Positions 1-8,709 of a stretch of 64,000 bases of DNA are shown piece after piece. The stretch is taken from NCBI RefSeq assembly GCF_030388245.1, contig NZ_CP098362.1, positions 186,001-250,000 on the forward strand, in the 5' to 3' direction. The DNA comes from Paracoccus sp. TOH. GTDB lineage: Bacteria; Pseudomonadota; Alphaproteobacteria; Rhodobacterales; Rhodobacteraceae. Positions within the stretch are counted from its first letter, which is position 1, and the number at the start of each line of letters is the position of its first letter. Made by a program: the position numbers and the translations under genes. The notes under the pieces are model-generated. The model did not search any database and was not told where the DNA came from. It was given only the letters and a program-made list of their open reading frames with translations.

Positions 1-298
1 TTACAAGCCGCTGCAGGAGGCACGCTTCCGCGGCGCGGCGCAGGGGCCTTGGCGCATCGAGCTGGTCGCGCATGGCACCTATCTGGAGCTGTCCATCGAC
101 GGCCATGTGGTGCTGAGCCTGGTCGATGACAGCTTCCTGACCGGCGCCGTCGGCTTCTGGACCGAATCCGCGGTGCTGGGCCTGCGCGAGGTGACGCTGG
201 AAACGCTGAGCCGGCCGGTCAGCGAACATGCGCCCGAAATGGTCTATACCACCACCCAGGCGCCCGAGATGCTGGCCGCCGCCGGGGCCGGCGAATGA
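1..298 (+). CDS. C-terminal fragment, probable glycoside hydrolase (lectin-like domain)
   Basis: The reading frame is open from base 2 to a TGA ending at 298, so only the last ~98 residues are in the window. The fragment has alternating hydrophobic strands and the segment IDGHVVLSLVDDSFLTG followed by GAVGFWTES. That pattern resembles the C-terminal beta-sandwich (concanavalin-like) module of glycoside hydrolases such as GH32/GH43, but the catalytic part is missing and the family cannot be fixed. Its stop overlaps the next start (ATGA at 295-298), so it is the upstream member of an operon with a sugar-phosphate phosphatase and a sucrose-type glycosyltransferase. A role in the same disaccharide metabolism is inference. 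Confidence 0.5.
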   Translation, partial: YKPLQEARFRGAAQGPWRIELVAHGTYLELSIDGHVVLSLVDDSFLTGAVGFWTESAVLGLREVTLETLSRPVSEHAPEMVYTTTQAPEMLAAAGAGE

Positions 299-1032
299 GC
301 AAGCCGACCGGCCGGGGGCCCTGGCTTCTGGTCAGTGATGTCGACGACACGCTGACCGGCGACCGGGCGGCGCTGGAGCGGCTCTGGGCGGCGATCCGGC
401 GCCACCCCCAGCGGCTGCGGCTGGCGCTGAACTCGTCGCGGCCGGCGGCCAGCGTCGATGCGACCCTGGCCCGCGAGTTTCCCGCGGATTTCGCCCCCGA
501 TGCCATCATCACCGGCATGGGCACCGAGATCCGCATCGGCGGGGAATGGCTTTCGGACTGGTCGGCGCGCTTCGCCGCCTGGCCGGCCGAGGCGATCTTC
601 GCGCTGGTCACCGGCATGGGCTTCGCCCCGCATCCGGCCGAGTTCCTGACCGCCGGCAAGCTCAGCTTCGCGGTGCCCGATGCCGGGGCGCGCGACCGGG
701 TGCTGCAGGCGCTGGCCGCCGCCGGCCTGCCGGTGCGGGCGGTGTTTTCCGGGCAAAGCGATCTCGACCTGCTGGCGCCTGGTGCCGGCAAGGACGCGGC
801 GGCGCGGTTTCTTGCCGAAAGGCTGGGCATTGCGCCCCAGCGCATGGTCGTGGCCGGGGACTCGGGAAACGATCTGGCGCTGTTCGACGTTGGGTTCCGC
901 GCCATTGCGGTCGGCAATGCGCGGCGCGAGCTGATCGAGGCCATGCCTCGGGCCAAAAGCTATCGCGCCCGGGCGCCCCATGCGGCGGGCGTCCTCGAGG
1001 GACTTGTCGCGCTGGGTATCCTGCCCGGCTGA
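295..1032 (+). CDS. HAD-family sucrose-6F-phosphate/mannosylfructose-phosphate phosphatase
   Basis: 245 aa, the usual length for sucrose-phosphatase-like HAD enzymes. The N-terminal motif DVDDTL supplies the nucleophile and acid/base aspartates. A C-terminal GDSGND supplies Mg2+ ligands, and the segment SGQSDLDLLAPGAGK before it carries the family lysine. The expected reaction is release of phosphate from a phosphorylated disaccharide made by the glycosyltransferase encoded 27 bases downstream. The start codon overlaps the preceding stop, indicating translational coupling. The pairing of this phosphatase with a sucrose-synthase-like glycosyltransferase matches both bacterial sucrose synthesis and the mannosylfructose pathway described in Agrobacterium. 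Sequence alone does not decide between them. Confidence 0.8.
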   Translation: MSKPTGRGPWLLVSDVDDTLTGDRAALERLWAAIRRHPQRLRLALNSSRPAASVDATLAREFPADFAPDAIITGMGTEIRIGGEWLSDWSARFAAWPAEAIFALVTGMGFAPHPAEFLTAGKLSFAVPDAGARDRVLQALAAAGLPVRAVFSGQSDLDLLAPGAGKDAAARFLAERLGIAPQRMVVAGDSGNDLALFDVGFRAIAVGNARRELIEAMPRAKSYRARAPHAAGVLEGLVALGILPG

Positions 1033-1059
1033 CGCCGCAACAAGAGAGGAGAGGAAAGC

Positions 1060-2346
1060 ATGGCCCAATCCGTGGGTTCGCTGCTGATGATTTCATTGCA
1101 TGGCTATGTCGCGGGCTCGCCCGAACTGGGCAAGCCGGACACCGGCGGCCAGGTGGTCTTCGTGCTGGAGCTTGCCAAGCGTTTCGCGCGGCTGGGCTAC
1201 AAGGTCGACGTGATGACCCGCCGCTTCGAGGACCAGCCGGCCGAGGACATCATCAACGACAACCTGCGCATCTGGCGCATCCCCTTCGGCGGCCCGGATT
1301 TCATCCGCAAGGAGGACATGCACGACTGGTATGGCGATTTCATCACCAATGCGCTGGCCGCCATCCGCCGCCGCGAGCTGCGCTATGACGTGGTAAACAG
1401 CCATTACTGGGATGCCGGGGTCTGCGGCCAGAAGATCGCCGAGGAATTGCAGATCCCGCATATCCACACCCCGCATTCGCTGGGCTGGTGGAAAAAGCAC
1501 GACATGCGCGGCGCCACCGCCGAAGAGATGGCCGGCTACCGCTTCGACGAGCGCATCCAGAAGGAATTCGTGCTTTACCGCAATTGCGACCACATCATCG
1601 CCACCTCGGAACAGCAGGTCGAGCTGATCTCGGCCGAATATGCGTTGCCGCGCGAGCATATCACCATGATCCCGCCCGGCATCGACGAGAACCGCTTCAC
1701 CCCGGCCCCGCCCGACAAGGTGGCGGCGGCGCGGGCGCGGCTGAACATGGGGCCGAACGACATCTATGTCGTCGGCCGCGCCGCCGAAAACAAGGGCTAC
1801 GACCTGATCATCCAGGCGCTGCCGGCATTGAAGGTGCTGCAGCCCCAGGCGCGGCTGGTCCTGGCCGCCGGCGGCAATTCCGAGGCCGACCTGGCGCTGA
1901 TCGGCGACTGGAAGGCGGTGGCCGCCCAGGCCGGCGTGGCCGATGCCATCGACTGGCGCGGCTATGTCCCCGACGAGGAGCTGGTGGACCATTACCGCGC
2001 GCCCGGGATCTTTGCCCTGCCCTCGCGCTACGAGCCCTTCGGCATGACCGCGGTCGAGGCGATGGCCTGCGGCACCCCCACGGTGATGACCATCCATGGC
2101 GGGCTGCACGAGCAGGTGGAATTCGGCCGCCACGCGCTGGTGGCCGATCCCAAGCGGCCCGAGGAATTCGCCGCCATGATCAACATGGCGCTGCACTATC
2201 CCTGGCTGCGCGACGTGCTGGCGGTCGAGGGCGCCCGCTTTGCCCGCCGGGTCTTCGGCTGGACCGGCATCGCCCGCCGCACCATCGCCATCTTCGAGCA
2301 GTTCCGCGGCCGCTACGACGCCTATCAGGCCGATTTCCAGCCCTAG
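1060..2346 (+). CDS. GT4-family glycosyltransferase, mannosylfructose-/sucrose-phosphate synthase type
   Basis: 428 aa, cytosolic GT-B enzyme. The N-terminal half has the sucrose-phosphate-synthase-like stretch with DTGGQVVFVLELAKRF, RRFEDQP, NSHYWDAG and HTPHSLGWWKK. The C-terminal half has the nucleotide-sugar-binding E-x7-E motif in YEPFGMTAVEAMACGTP. The expected reaction is transfer of a hexosyl group from an NDP-sugar to fructose-6-phosphate, and the upstream HAD phosphatase would then release the free disaccharide. From memory the sequence looks closer to mannosylfructose-phosphate synthase (MfpsA) of Agrobacterium than to cyanobacterial SPS, but this needs alignment. A GAGAGGAGAGG ribosome site precedes the ATG. 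Such non-reducing disaccharides usually act as compatible solutes. Confidence 0.78.
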   Translation: MAQSVGSLLMISLHGYVAGSPELGKPDTGGQVVFVLELAKRFARLGYKVDVMTRRFEDQPAEDIINDNLRIWRIPFGGPDFIRKEDMHDWYGDFITNALAAIRRRELRYDVVNSHYWDAGVCGQKIAEELQIPHIHTPHSLGWWKKHDMRGATAEEMAGYRFDERIQKEFVLYRNCDHIIATSEQQVELISAEYALPREHITMIPPGIDENRFTPAPPDKVAAARARLNMGPNDIYVVGRAAENKGYDLIIQALPALKVLQPQARLVLAAGGNSEADLALIGDWKAVAAQAGVADAIDWRGYVPDEELVDHYRAPGIFALPSRYEPFGMTAVEAMACGTPTVMTIHGGLHEQVEFGRHALVADPKRPEEFAAMINMALHYPWLRDVLAVEGARFARRVFGWTGIARRTIAIFEQFRGRYDAYQADFQP

Positions 2347-2639
2347 CATTCCAGTCGCGGTTTCATCCGTCCTCTGAATCAGGGGGCCAGCATGACGGGG
2401 ATGAGGTCATAGCTCTCGGGATTCTGTGTCGAGGCAATGCCGGCGCCCTGGTCATGCCTCCTGTGGGGTCGCGCGCCGATACACCGGCTTGGCGGACCAG
2501 ATCACCAATTGCCAGATCGGGGTCTTGGCCGATGTCTCGCACCACGGGCCAGCCCGCGGGCACCCGGCTTCGCCACCAAACCCGCCCAGGTCATCGCATG
2601 GCCGCTATGGCGAAAGGTGCATTGAACACAGCCGGGATG

Positions 2640-2936
2640 CTAGCATTGTCCCAGCATCCAGCGCCGCGACGTGGGCGGCGCCTTCTTCTGGCACAGGTTG
2701 CAGCCGCAGCTCGGCAGGTGGCCGCGCTTGACCAGGCGCGGCTCGGCCGAGCTCGCCTCGGCCCGGCGCTCGGCCCGGCGCAGCCCGCTTGAAAGCGTGC
2801 TGACCAGCGGCAGGGCCGGCAGCACCCCGGCGGGCGCGCCGCAATGCGGACAGGGCGTGCCGGCCAGGCTGGCCTCGTAGCTCATGCGCTCGGTGAAAAG
2901 GCCGTGTTCGGCACAGGTGAAATCATAGATCGGCAT
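2640..2936 (-). CDS. fmdB: FmdB-family zinc-ribbon protein
   Basis: 98 aa. The N-terminus MPIYDFTCAEHGLF and the CPHCGAP knuckle are typical of FmdB/CxxC_CxxC_SSSS small proteins. A further cysteine cluster, CGCNLC, lies near the C-terminus. FmdB was named for its position next to formamidase, where a regulatory role was proposed. It is the last gene of the leftward fmdA-channel-fmdB operon here, separated from the channel gene by only ten bases. Zinc binding by the CxxC motifs is likely; a direct role in formamidase control or assembly is not shown by the sequence. The ~290 bases to its right-facing neighbour at 2346 hold no gene that I can support. Confidence 0.8.
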   Translation of the reverse strand: MPIYDFTCAEHGLFTERMSYEASLAGTPCPHCGAPAGVLPALPLVSTLSSGLRRAERRAEASSAEPRLVKRGHLPSCGCNLCQKKAPPTSRRWMLGQC

Positions 2937-2946
2937 GGCATGACCC

Positions 2947-3459
2947 TCACATCAATCCGTCGAGCAGCAGGAAACCGGGCAGCCAGCCGGTCACGATCCC
3001 GGCCAGCAGCGTCACCCAGGCGGTGGCGCGCAGGATCGGCCGCCCCAGCGCCAGCAGCAGGAAATACATGAACCACAGCACGCCCCAGACCAGCCAGTTG
3101 CCCGCCAGCCAAAGCTCGGCCGGCGAGCCGGCGGCGCCGAGCGCGCGCAGAAAGACCGGAACCGTGGTGATGGCCACGAACAGGCTGAACCAGCCCAGGC
3201 CCCGGCCGTCCACCGCGACGACGCGATTATAGGCCACCCAGAAATAGGTGGTGCTGAACATCAGCGTCAGCGCCGCCGCCCGGACCGTCTGCAGATCCGC
3301 CCCCGCACCGAAGGCGCCCTGGACCACCACGCCCGCGGCGACCAGGCCCGAGACCACGTTGATCACCACGATCTCGCGATCCTCGATCCGGCCCATGAGC
3401 CACAGCCCGTTCAGAAACAGCACCGCGCCCACATAGAACAATAGAAAACCAAGCAGCAT
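2947..3459 (-). CDS. AmiS/UreI-family amide/urea channel
   Basis: 170 aa inner-membrane protein with about six hydrophobic segments. It starts MLLGFLLFYVGAVLFLNGLWLMG and contains the family signature around TTYFWVAYNR. AmiS/UreI proteins are proton-gated or passive channels for urea and short-chain amides. Next to formamidase the likely role is uptake of formamide or related amides. The start at 3459 was chosen because AGGAGAGG sits just upstream and the membrane segment begins there; the longer in-frame extension is arginine-rich and not membrane-like. The gene sits between fmdA (61-base gap) and fmdB (10-base gap), consistent with one operon. Confidence 0.85.
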   Translation of the reverse strand: MLLGFLLFYVGAVLFLNGLWLMGRIEDREIVVINVVSGLVAAGVVVQGAFGAGADLQTVRAAALTLMFSTTYFWVAYNRVVAVDGRGLGWFSLFVAITTVPVFLRALGAAGSPAELWLAGNWLVWGVLWFMYFLLLALGRPILRATAWVTLLAGIVTGWLPGFLLLDGLM

Positions 3460-3520
3460 GGACCTCTCCTCCCTGGTGGAGCCGCGCGCCCCGAAAGCCG
3501 GGACGCGGGCGCGTGGCACC

Positions 3521-4747
3521 TCAGCTGGTCTTGGCGACCGGAATGTCCGGGACCGAGCGTTTCGGCCCGTCGCCGTTGGGCCGGATGTCGAAGTCGAAGA
3601 TGCCGGTCGGGATCGCCAGCGTCGCGCAGACATTGGGGATGTCCACGATGCCGGCGATGCGGCCCTCGACCGGGGCCGTGCCCAGGATCATGTAGCCCTG
3701 CTCGCCCGAATAGCCGAATTTCTTCAGGTATTCGATGGCGTTGAGGCAGGCCCGGCGATAGGCGACATGGGCGTCGAGGTAATATTGCTCGCCCGTATGC
3801 TCGTCGACCGAGATGCCCTCGAAGATCAGGTAGTCGTCGAAATGCGGGTCGATGGGCGAGGGCCGGAAGATCGGGTTGATGACGCCGTATTTCGCCATGC
3901 CGCCCTTGATGATATCGACCTTGATCTCGATCCAGCCGGCCATCTCGATGGCGCCGCAGAAGGTGATCTCGCCGTCGCCCTGGCTGAAATGGATATCGCC
4001 CATCGAAAGCCCGCCGCCCTTCACATAGACGGGGAAATAGACCTTGGAGCCGCGCGACAGGTTCTTGATGTCGCAATTGCCGCCATGTTCGCGCGGCGGC
4101 ACGGTGCGCCAGGCCTCCTCGGCGGCGCTTTGCGCGGCGCTGCCGGTCATCTGCCCCATCAGCGCGGTCGCGGCATGGGGCGGTGCGGCCAGCGGCGGGA
4201 CTCGGTTCGGATCGGTGGCGATCAGCGCCGCCTCGCGCCGGTTCGCCTCGGCCAGCAGCTTGTGGTCGGGCAGGCAGCCGATCAGCCCGGGATGGATCAG
4301 GCCGGGATAACGCACGCCGGGGATATGGCGCGAGGTGGTGTAGATGCCCTCGAAATCCCAGATCGACTTGGTCGCCTGCGGGTAATGTTCGGTCAGGAAG
4401 CCGCCGCCGTTCTCCTTGGCGAAAAGCCCGTTGAAGCCCCAGCGCGACTCCGGCAGCGCGCCGATGTCGAGAATGTCGACCACCAGCAGGTCGCCCGGCT
4501 CGGCGCCCTCGAAACCGAAGGGACCGGACAGGTAATGCACCCGCGTCAGGTCCACGTCGCGGATGTCGTTGGCGCTGTCGTTGTTGCCGATCTGGCCGCC
4601 GGTCCAGTCGTAGCATTCGACGCGCAGCACCTCGCCGGGCTTGAAGGTCTCGACCATCGGGATGTCGGGATGCCAGCGGTTATGCGGCTTTTGCGTGGCC
4701 TGTTCGGGGGCCGTGTTGAGATCGACCTTGAATACGGTTTTCGACAT
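3521..4747 (-). CDS. fmdA: Formamidase (FmdA/AmdA acetamidase-formamidase family)
   Basis: 408 aa, the normal length for FmdA. The N-terminus VDLNTAPEQATQKPHNRWHPDIP and the internal HGGNCDIKNLSRGSKVYFPV and GGGLSMGDIHFSQGDGEI are characteristic. The enzyme hydrolyses formamide to formate and ammonia in the cytosol, and so supplies nitrogen. GGAGGGAGGAGAAC lies just before the ATG. It is the first gene of a leftward operon with the amide channel and FmdB. Its promoter faces the permease-histidine kinase gene at 4976 across 228 bases, which makes that sensor a candidate regulator. The substrate range (formamide versus other amides) cannot be told from sequence. Confidence 0.92.
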   Translation of the reverse strand: MSKTVFKVDLNTAPEQATQKPHNRWHPDIPMVETFKPGEVLRVECYDWTGGQIGNNDSANDIRDVDLTRVHYLSGPFGFEGAEPGDLLVVDILDIGALPESRWGFNGLFAKENGGGFLTEHYPQATKSIWDFEGIYTTSRHIPGVRYPGLIHPGLIGCLPDHKLLAEANRREAALIATDPNRVPPLAAPPHAATALMGQMTGSAAQSAAEEAWRTVPPREHGGNCDIKNLSRGSKVYFPVYVKGGGLSMGDIHFSQGDGEITFCGAIEMAGWIEIKVDIIKGGMAKYGVINPIFRPSPIDPHFDDYLIFEGISVDEHTGEQYYLDAHVAYRRACLNAIEYLKKFGYSGEQGYMILGTAPVEGRIAGIVDIPNVCATLAIPTGIFDFDIRPNGDGPKRSVPDIPVAKTS

Positions 4748-4975
4748 GTTCTCCTCCCTCCTTGCGGGCCGGCGGGCAGGCCGGCCCCGCCGCCAGCCTG
4801 GGCCGGGCATGTAATCGCCATGCATGCCGCAAGCCGGGGAATTGTAATTCTTTGTAACCGGCGCTGGCGCGGCACGGGTTTCGCGGCGCCATGAACGGCA
4901 AGGGCAATTCCCAGCCCGGGCAAAGCCCGCTAGGCTGGCGGCGGCGGCCGCAGGGGACGGCCGCCGGGGGGAGCG
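4748..4975. promoter_or_regulatory. Divergent promoter region between formamidase operon and sensor-kinase genes
   Basis: 228 bases between two start codons facing away from each other. About 100 bases upstream of fmdA is an AT-richer stretch with a repeated TTGTAA (within ATTGTAATTCTTTGTAAC, near 4841-4858), the only clear departure from the GC-rich background. I do not see a convincing sigma-54 (GG-N10-GC with TTGCA) or sigma-70 pair, so promoter positions are not assigned. Confidence 0.4.
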
Positions 4976-7597
4976 ATGAACAGGCAGAGCGCCATCGGGG
5001 AAGCCGACCTGCCGCCGCGGGACGCAAGCGGCTTTCCCGGCCTGGAGCCCGCGCCGCGCAGCTATCAGTCCTGGGTCGCGGACGAGACCATCGAGGATTA
5101 CGCGCTGCGCTACGCCCCCGCCAGCCACCGGCGCTGGAGCCCCGCCACCATCACCCACACGGCGCTGGGCGGCATCTCGTTCCTGGCGCTCGAGGCGATC
5201 GGGGCGGCGCTGACCCTGTCCTGGGGGGTGCATGTGACGGTGGTGGCGGTGCTGATCGCCTCGGCCTTCATCTTCATCACCAGCCTGCCCATCGCCTATC
5301 ATGTGGCGCGCGCCAATGTGGACATGGACCTGCTGACGCGGGGCGCGGGCTTCGGCTATATCGGCTCGGCCATCACCTCGCTGATCTATGCCACCTATAC
5401 CGTCATCTTCTTCGCGCTCGAGGGGGTGATCATCGGCCAGGCGCTGCTGGTCTGCTTCGGCCTGCCGCTGCCCTTGGGCTATCTGCTGTCGGCCTTGGCG
5501 ATCCTGCCGGTGGCCTCGCGCGGGATGACCGCGATCTCGCGCTTCCAGGTGGCGACGCAGCTGCCCTGGATCGTGCTGGCCCTGCTGCCCTTTGCCGCCA
5601 TCGCCTGGACCGAGCCCGATGCGGCGGCGCGCTGGCTGGCCGCGCCCGGTCCCGCCTTCAGCCTGCTGTCGCTGGGCGGCGCCATCGGCGTGCTCTGCGC
5701 CCTGACGCTGCAGATCGGCGAACAGGTGGACTACCTGCGCTTCCTGCCCCCGCCCGAGGCGACAACGCGGCTGCGCTGGTGGGGCGCGCTGATCCTGGCC
5801 GGACCGGGCTGGATCCTGATCGGCGGCGCCAAGGTGCTGATGGGCAGCTTCCTGGTCTGGCTGGCCATCGGCGACGGCATGGCGCCGGAATTCGCGGTCG
5901 AGCCCATCGGCATGTTCTGGCACGCCTACGAATACCTGTTCGGGCCGCGCATGGCGCTGCTGGTGGCGACCGCCTATATCCTGGTCGCGCAGGTCAAGAT
6001 CAACGTCACCAACGCCTATGCCGGCTCGCTGGCGCAGTCGAACTTCTTCCTGCGCGTGGCGCGCTATCATCCCGGGCGGCTGATCTGGCTGCTGATCCAT
6101 GTCGCGATCAGCTGCGCGCTGATGCTGATGGGGGTGTTTGCCACGCTCGAGGCGGTGCTGGCGATCTATGCCAACCTGGCGCTGGCCTGGCTGGGGGCGA
6201 TCTTTACCGACCTGGCGGTGCTGAAGCCGCTGGGGCTGAGCCCGGCGCGGATCGAGTTCCGGCGCGCGCATCTGCCAGATTTCAACCCGGTCGGCTGCGG
6301 CGGCATGGCGCTGGGGGCGCTGGCCGGGCTGGCGCTTTACGCCGGCCTTGGCGGGCCGATGGCGCAGGCCTGGTCGGCGCCCATCGCCTTTGCCCTGTCG
6401 CTGGTCGCGGCGACCGGCCTGGGCCTGATGCGGCACGGCCGCGGCTTCATCGCCCGCGAACCGCATGTCTTCCGCCGCCGCAGCCGCTGCGACTGCGCCA
6501 TCTGCAGCCATGGCTACGAGACGCGCGACATGGCCTATTGCACCTTCTACGAACGGCCGATCTGCTCGCTCTGTTGCAGCCTCGAGCCGCATTGCCGCGA
6601 CTTCTGCAAGCGCGGCCGCGCGCCGGGCGCGGTCGATCCCGCCGCGCCTGCCCTGCGGCTGCACCGCATGCCGCCGCGGCTGGGCCGGCGGGCCTGGCAG
6701 GTCGCGGCGGTCTTCGCGCTGCTGATGGCCGGGCTCGGCATGCTCTCCCTGCTCGCACGGCACCTGTCGGCCAGCCTGCGCGACATGCAGGTCGTGGCGC
6801 ATGTCTTCCTGGGCTCGGCACCGCTTCTGGCCCTGCTGGCCTTCTGGGCGGTGATGGCGAACGAGCGCCGCCGCCTGACCGAGGAGGACCTGATCGACGC
6901 GCTGCGCCGGCTGGGCTCGACCCAGCGCGAGCTTGCCATCCGCCAGCGCCTTGCCGCGGTGGGCGAAGTCGCGGCCACGATCAGCCACGAGCTGCGCAAC
7001 CCGCTTGGCACCATCACCAGCTCGGTCGAGGTGCTGTCGCGCAGCCCCGGCCTCGGCCCCGATGCCGAAGAGGACGTGCAGCGCATCCGCCGCAACATCG
7101 CCCGTTGCAGCCGCATCATCGACATCCTGCTGGATTTCGCCCGGCAGGGCGCGCATGAGACCGTGCCGGTCGATCTGCGGGACTGGCTTTCGGCCCTGGT
7201 GGCCGAGCATCCGGCCGCAGCCCATGTCACGCTGGAGGTGCCCGAGGGGATGCGCTTGCGCTGCGATCCGGCGCGGTTGCAATTCGCCATCCGCAACCTG
7301 ATCGAGAACGGCTGGCAGGCGGCGGAATCGGTGCCCGGCCGGGTGCCCCGGGTGATCCTGCGCGCCTTTCGCGACGGGGGCCGCAGCATCCTCGAGATCG
7401 AGGACAACGGCCCCGGCCTTGCGCCCGAGATCCGCGCCCGCGCCTTCGACCCGCTGGTCACCACCAAGGATTCCGGCGTGGGGCTGGGCCTGTCGCTGGT
7501 GCGCCGCGTCGCCGAGCTGCATGGCGGCGACGCCTGGATCGCGCGCACCGGCCCCGAAGGCACGGTCATGCGCCTGAGCATCGCCGAGCCGCCATGA
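4976..7597 (+). CDS. NCS1-type permease fused to a sensor histidine kinase
   Basis: 873 aa. Residues ~30-490 form a polytopic membrane domain whose opening (DYALRYAPASHRRWSPATITHTALGG in outline) and overall plan resemble NCS1/purine-cytosine permeases. Residues ~500-545 hold nine cysteines (CDCAIC ... ICSLCC ... C ... C), a likely metal-binding linker. Two further membrane helices follow (~565-620). A HisKA domain has phospho-acceptor HELRNPLG near residue 669, and a HATPase domain has DNGPGLAPEIR and GVGLGLSLV near 809-830. The layout parallels the SSS-transporter kinase CbrA but with a different permease family. It should sense or import a small nitrogenous compound and phosphorylate the receiver encoded immediately downstream (ATGA overlap at 7594-7597). 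The divergent formamidase operon suggests an amide or related ligand. The substrate and any transport activity are inference. Confidence 0.85.
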   Translation: MNRQSAIGEADLPPRDASGFPGLEPAPRSYQSWVADETIEDYALRYAPASHRRWSPATITHTALGGISFLALEAIGAALTLSWGVHVTVVAVLIASAFIFITSLPIAYHVARANVDMDLLTRGAGFGYIGSAITSLIYATYTVIFFALEGVIIGQALLVCFGLPLPLGYLLSALAILPVASRGMTAISRFQVATQLPWIVLALLPFAAIAWTEPDAAARWLAAPGPAFSLLSLGGAIGVLCALTLQIGEQVDYLRFLPPPEATTRLRWWGALILAGPGWILIGGAKVLMGSFLVWLAIGDGMAPEFAVEPIGMFWHAYEYLFGPRMALLVATAYILVAQVKINVTNAYAGSLAQSNFFLRVARYHPGRLIWLLIHVAISCALMLMGVFATLEAVLAIYANLALAWLGAIFTDLAVLKPLGLSPARIEFRRAHLPDFNPVGCGGMALGALAGLALYAGLGGPMAQAWSAPIAFALSLVAATGLGLMRHGRGFIAREPHVFRRRSRCDCAICSHGYETRDMAYCTFYERPICSLCCSLEPHCRDFCKRGRAPGAVDPAAPALRLHRMPPRLGRRAWQVAAVFALLMAGLGMLSLLARHLSASLRDMQVVAHVFLGSAPLLALLAFWAVMANERRRLTEEDLIDALRRLGSTQRELAIRQRLAAVGEVAATISHELRNPLGTITSSVEVLSRSPGLGPDAEEDVQRIRRNIARCSRIIDILLDFARQGAHETVPVDLRDWLSALVAEHPAAAHVTLEVPEGMRLRCDPARLQFAIRNLIENGWQAAESVPGRVPRVILRAFRDGGRSILEIEDNGPGLAPEIRARAFDPLVTTKDSGVGLGLSLVRRVAELHGGDAWIARTGPEGTVMRLSIAEPP

Positions 7598-8709
7598 CCC
7601 GGCGGCTGCTCATTCTGGACGACGACAGCGATTTCGCCGTCTCGACCTCGCGCGCGCTGGCGCTCGAGGGCGTGGAATGCCGCCTCGCGCCGGACGGGGC
7701 CTCGGCCTTCGCCCTGCTCGAAGCCGAGCCGGTCGAGGTGGTGCTGATCGACATCCGGCTGCGGCACGAGGACGGGACCGAGCTTGCCGCGCGGCTGCAC
7801 GCCCGCCATCCCGGCCTGGTCATGGTGATCATGACCGCCTATGCCTCGGTGGACAGCGCCGTCGCGGCGCTGAAGGCGGGCGCCTACGACTATCTGCGCA
7901 AGCCCTTCTTCCTGGACGAGCTGATGGGGGCGCTGGAGCGCTGTTTCCAGCTGGTCGAGCTGCGCGCCGCCAAGGCGCGGGCCGAGCGCGAACTGGCGCT
8001 GATGCGCCAGATCGAGGCGACCTCGCAGCTGGCCGCCGGCCTGTCGCATGATTTCAAGAACATGCTGGCCGTCATCCGGGCCAATCTGGCGGTGATCGCC
8101 GAACGGCTGCCGGCGCAGGACGGGCTGAAACCCTATGCCGGCGACGCGCTGGACGCCGCCGTGACGGCGGGCGATCTGGTCACCCGGTTGATGGGCTTCG
8201 CCCGCCAGCCGATCCTGTCGCCCGAGCCCCGGGATCTGCGCCTGCCGGTCCGGACCACCGCCTCCATGCTGGCGCGCACGCTTTGCGCCGGGATGCGGAT
8301 CGAATGCGACCTGCCCGAACACCCGCTGCTGGCGCCGGTCGATGCCGGCCAGATCGGCACCGCGCTGGTCAACCTGCTGATCAACGCGCGGGATGCCACC
8401 GATGGCCGGGGTCGCGTGCGGCTGGCCTTGCGCCATGTCTGGCGCGGCGGCGATTACGCGCGGCTGGTGGTCGAGGACGACGGTCCGGGCTTCGACGCCG
8501 GCGGGCTTGACCTTGCGCTGCAACCGCTTTTCACCACCAAGCCCGAGGGGACCGGGCTGGGCCTGCCGATGATCCAGCAGCTGGCGCTGGTCAGCGGCGG
8601 CGATTTCCGCATCGGCAATACCGAGGGCGGCGGCGCGCGCGCGGTGCTGGACCTGCCTTGCCTGCGCCCCGGTCCCGCGCCCGGTCAGGGCTCGGGCGAG
8701 AACATGTAG
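7594..8709 (+). CDS. Receiver-domain/histidine-kinase hybrid (REC-HisKA-HATPase)
   Basis: 371 aa, soluble. Residues 4-115 form a CheY-like receiver with acidic pair D9-D11, probable phospho-acceptor D53 in VLIDIRL and the switch lysine in YLRKPF. A kinase core follows, with LSHDFKNMLAVI (histidine near residue 151) and an ATP-binding region with N-box LVNLLINARDA, DDGPGF and GTGLGLP. There is no membrane segment and no DNA-binding domain. The receiver probably takes a phosphoryl group from the co-transcribed permease-kinase, and the C-terminal kinase then signals onward. The convergent OmpR-type regulator at 8685-9437 is an obvious candidate target. Its 3' end overlaps that gene by 25 bases on the opposite strand. 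Confidence 0.85.
   Translation: MTRRLLILDDDSDFAVSTSRALALEGVECRLAPDGASAFALLEAEPVEVVLIDIRLRHEDGTELAARLHARHPGLVMVIMTAYASVDSAVAALKAGAYDYLRKPFFLDELMGALERCFQLVELRAAKARAERELALMRQIEATSQLAAGLSHDFKNMLAVIRANLAVIAERLPAQDGLKPYAGDALDAAVTAGDLVTRLMGFARQPILSPEPRDLRLPVRTTASMLARTLCAGMRIECDLPEHPLLAPVDAGQIGTALVNLLINARDATDGRGRVRLALRHVWRGGDYARLVVEDDGPGFDAGGLDLALQPLFTTKPEGTGLGLPMIQQLALVSGGDFRIGNTEGGGARAVLDLPCLRPGPAPGQGSGENM

Noticed and set aside
4841..4858. Repeated TTGTAA upstream of formamidase as an operator
   Set aside because: Too short and without clear dyad symmetry; kept only as a note in the promoter entry.
4748..4975. A sigma-54 promoter for the nitrogen-related formamidase operon
   Set aside because: No GG-N10-GC element with the TTGCA part could be found in either direction.
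3521..7522. A 1333-residue leftward open frame across formamidase and the kinase gene
   Set aside because: Only the part up to 4747 is formamidase with a proper ribosome site. The rest is an antisense shadow of the permease-kinase gene with low-complexity composition.
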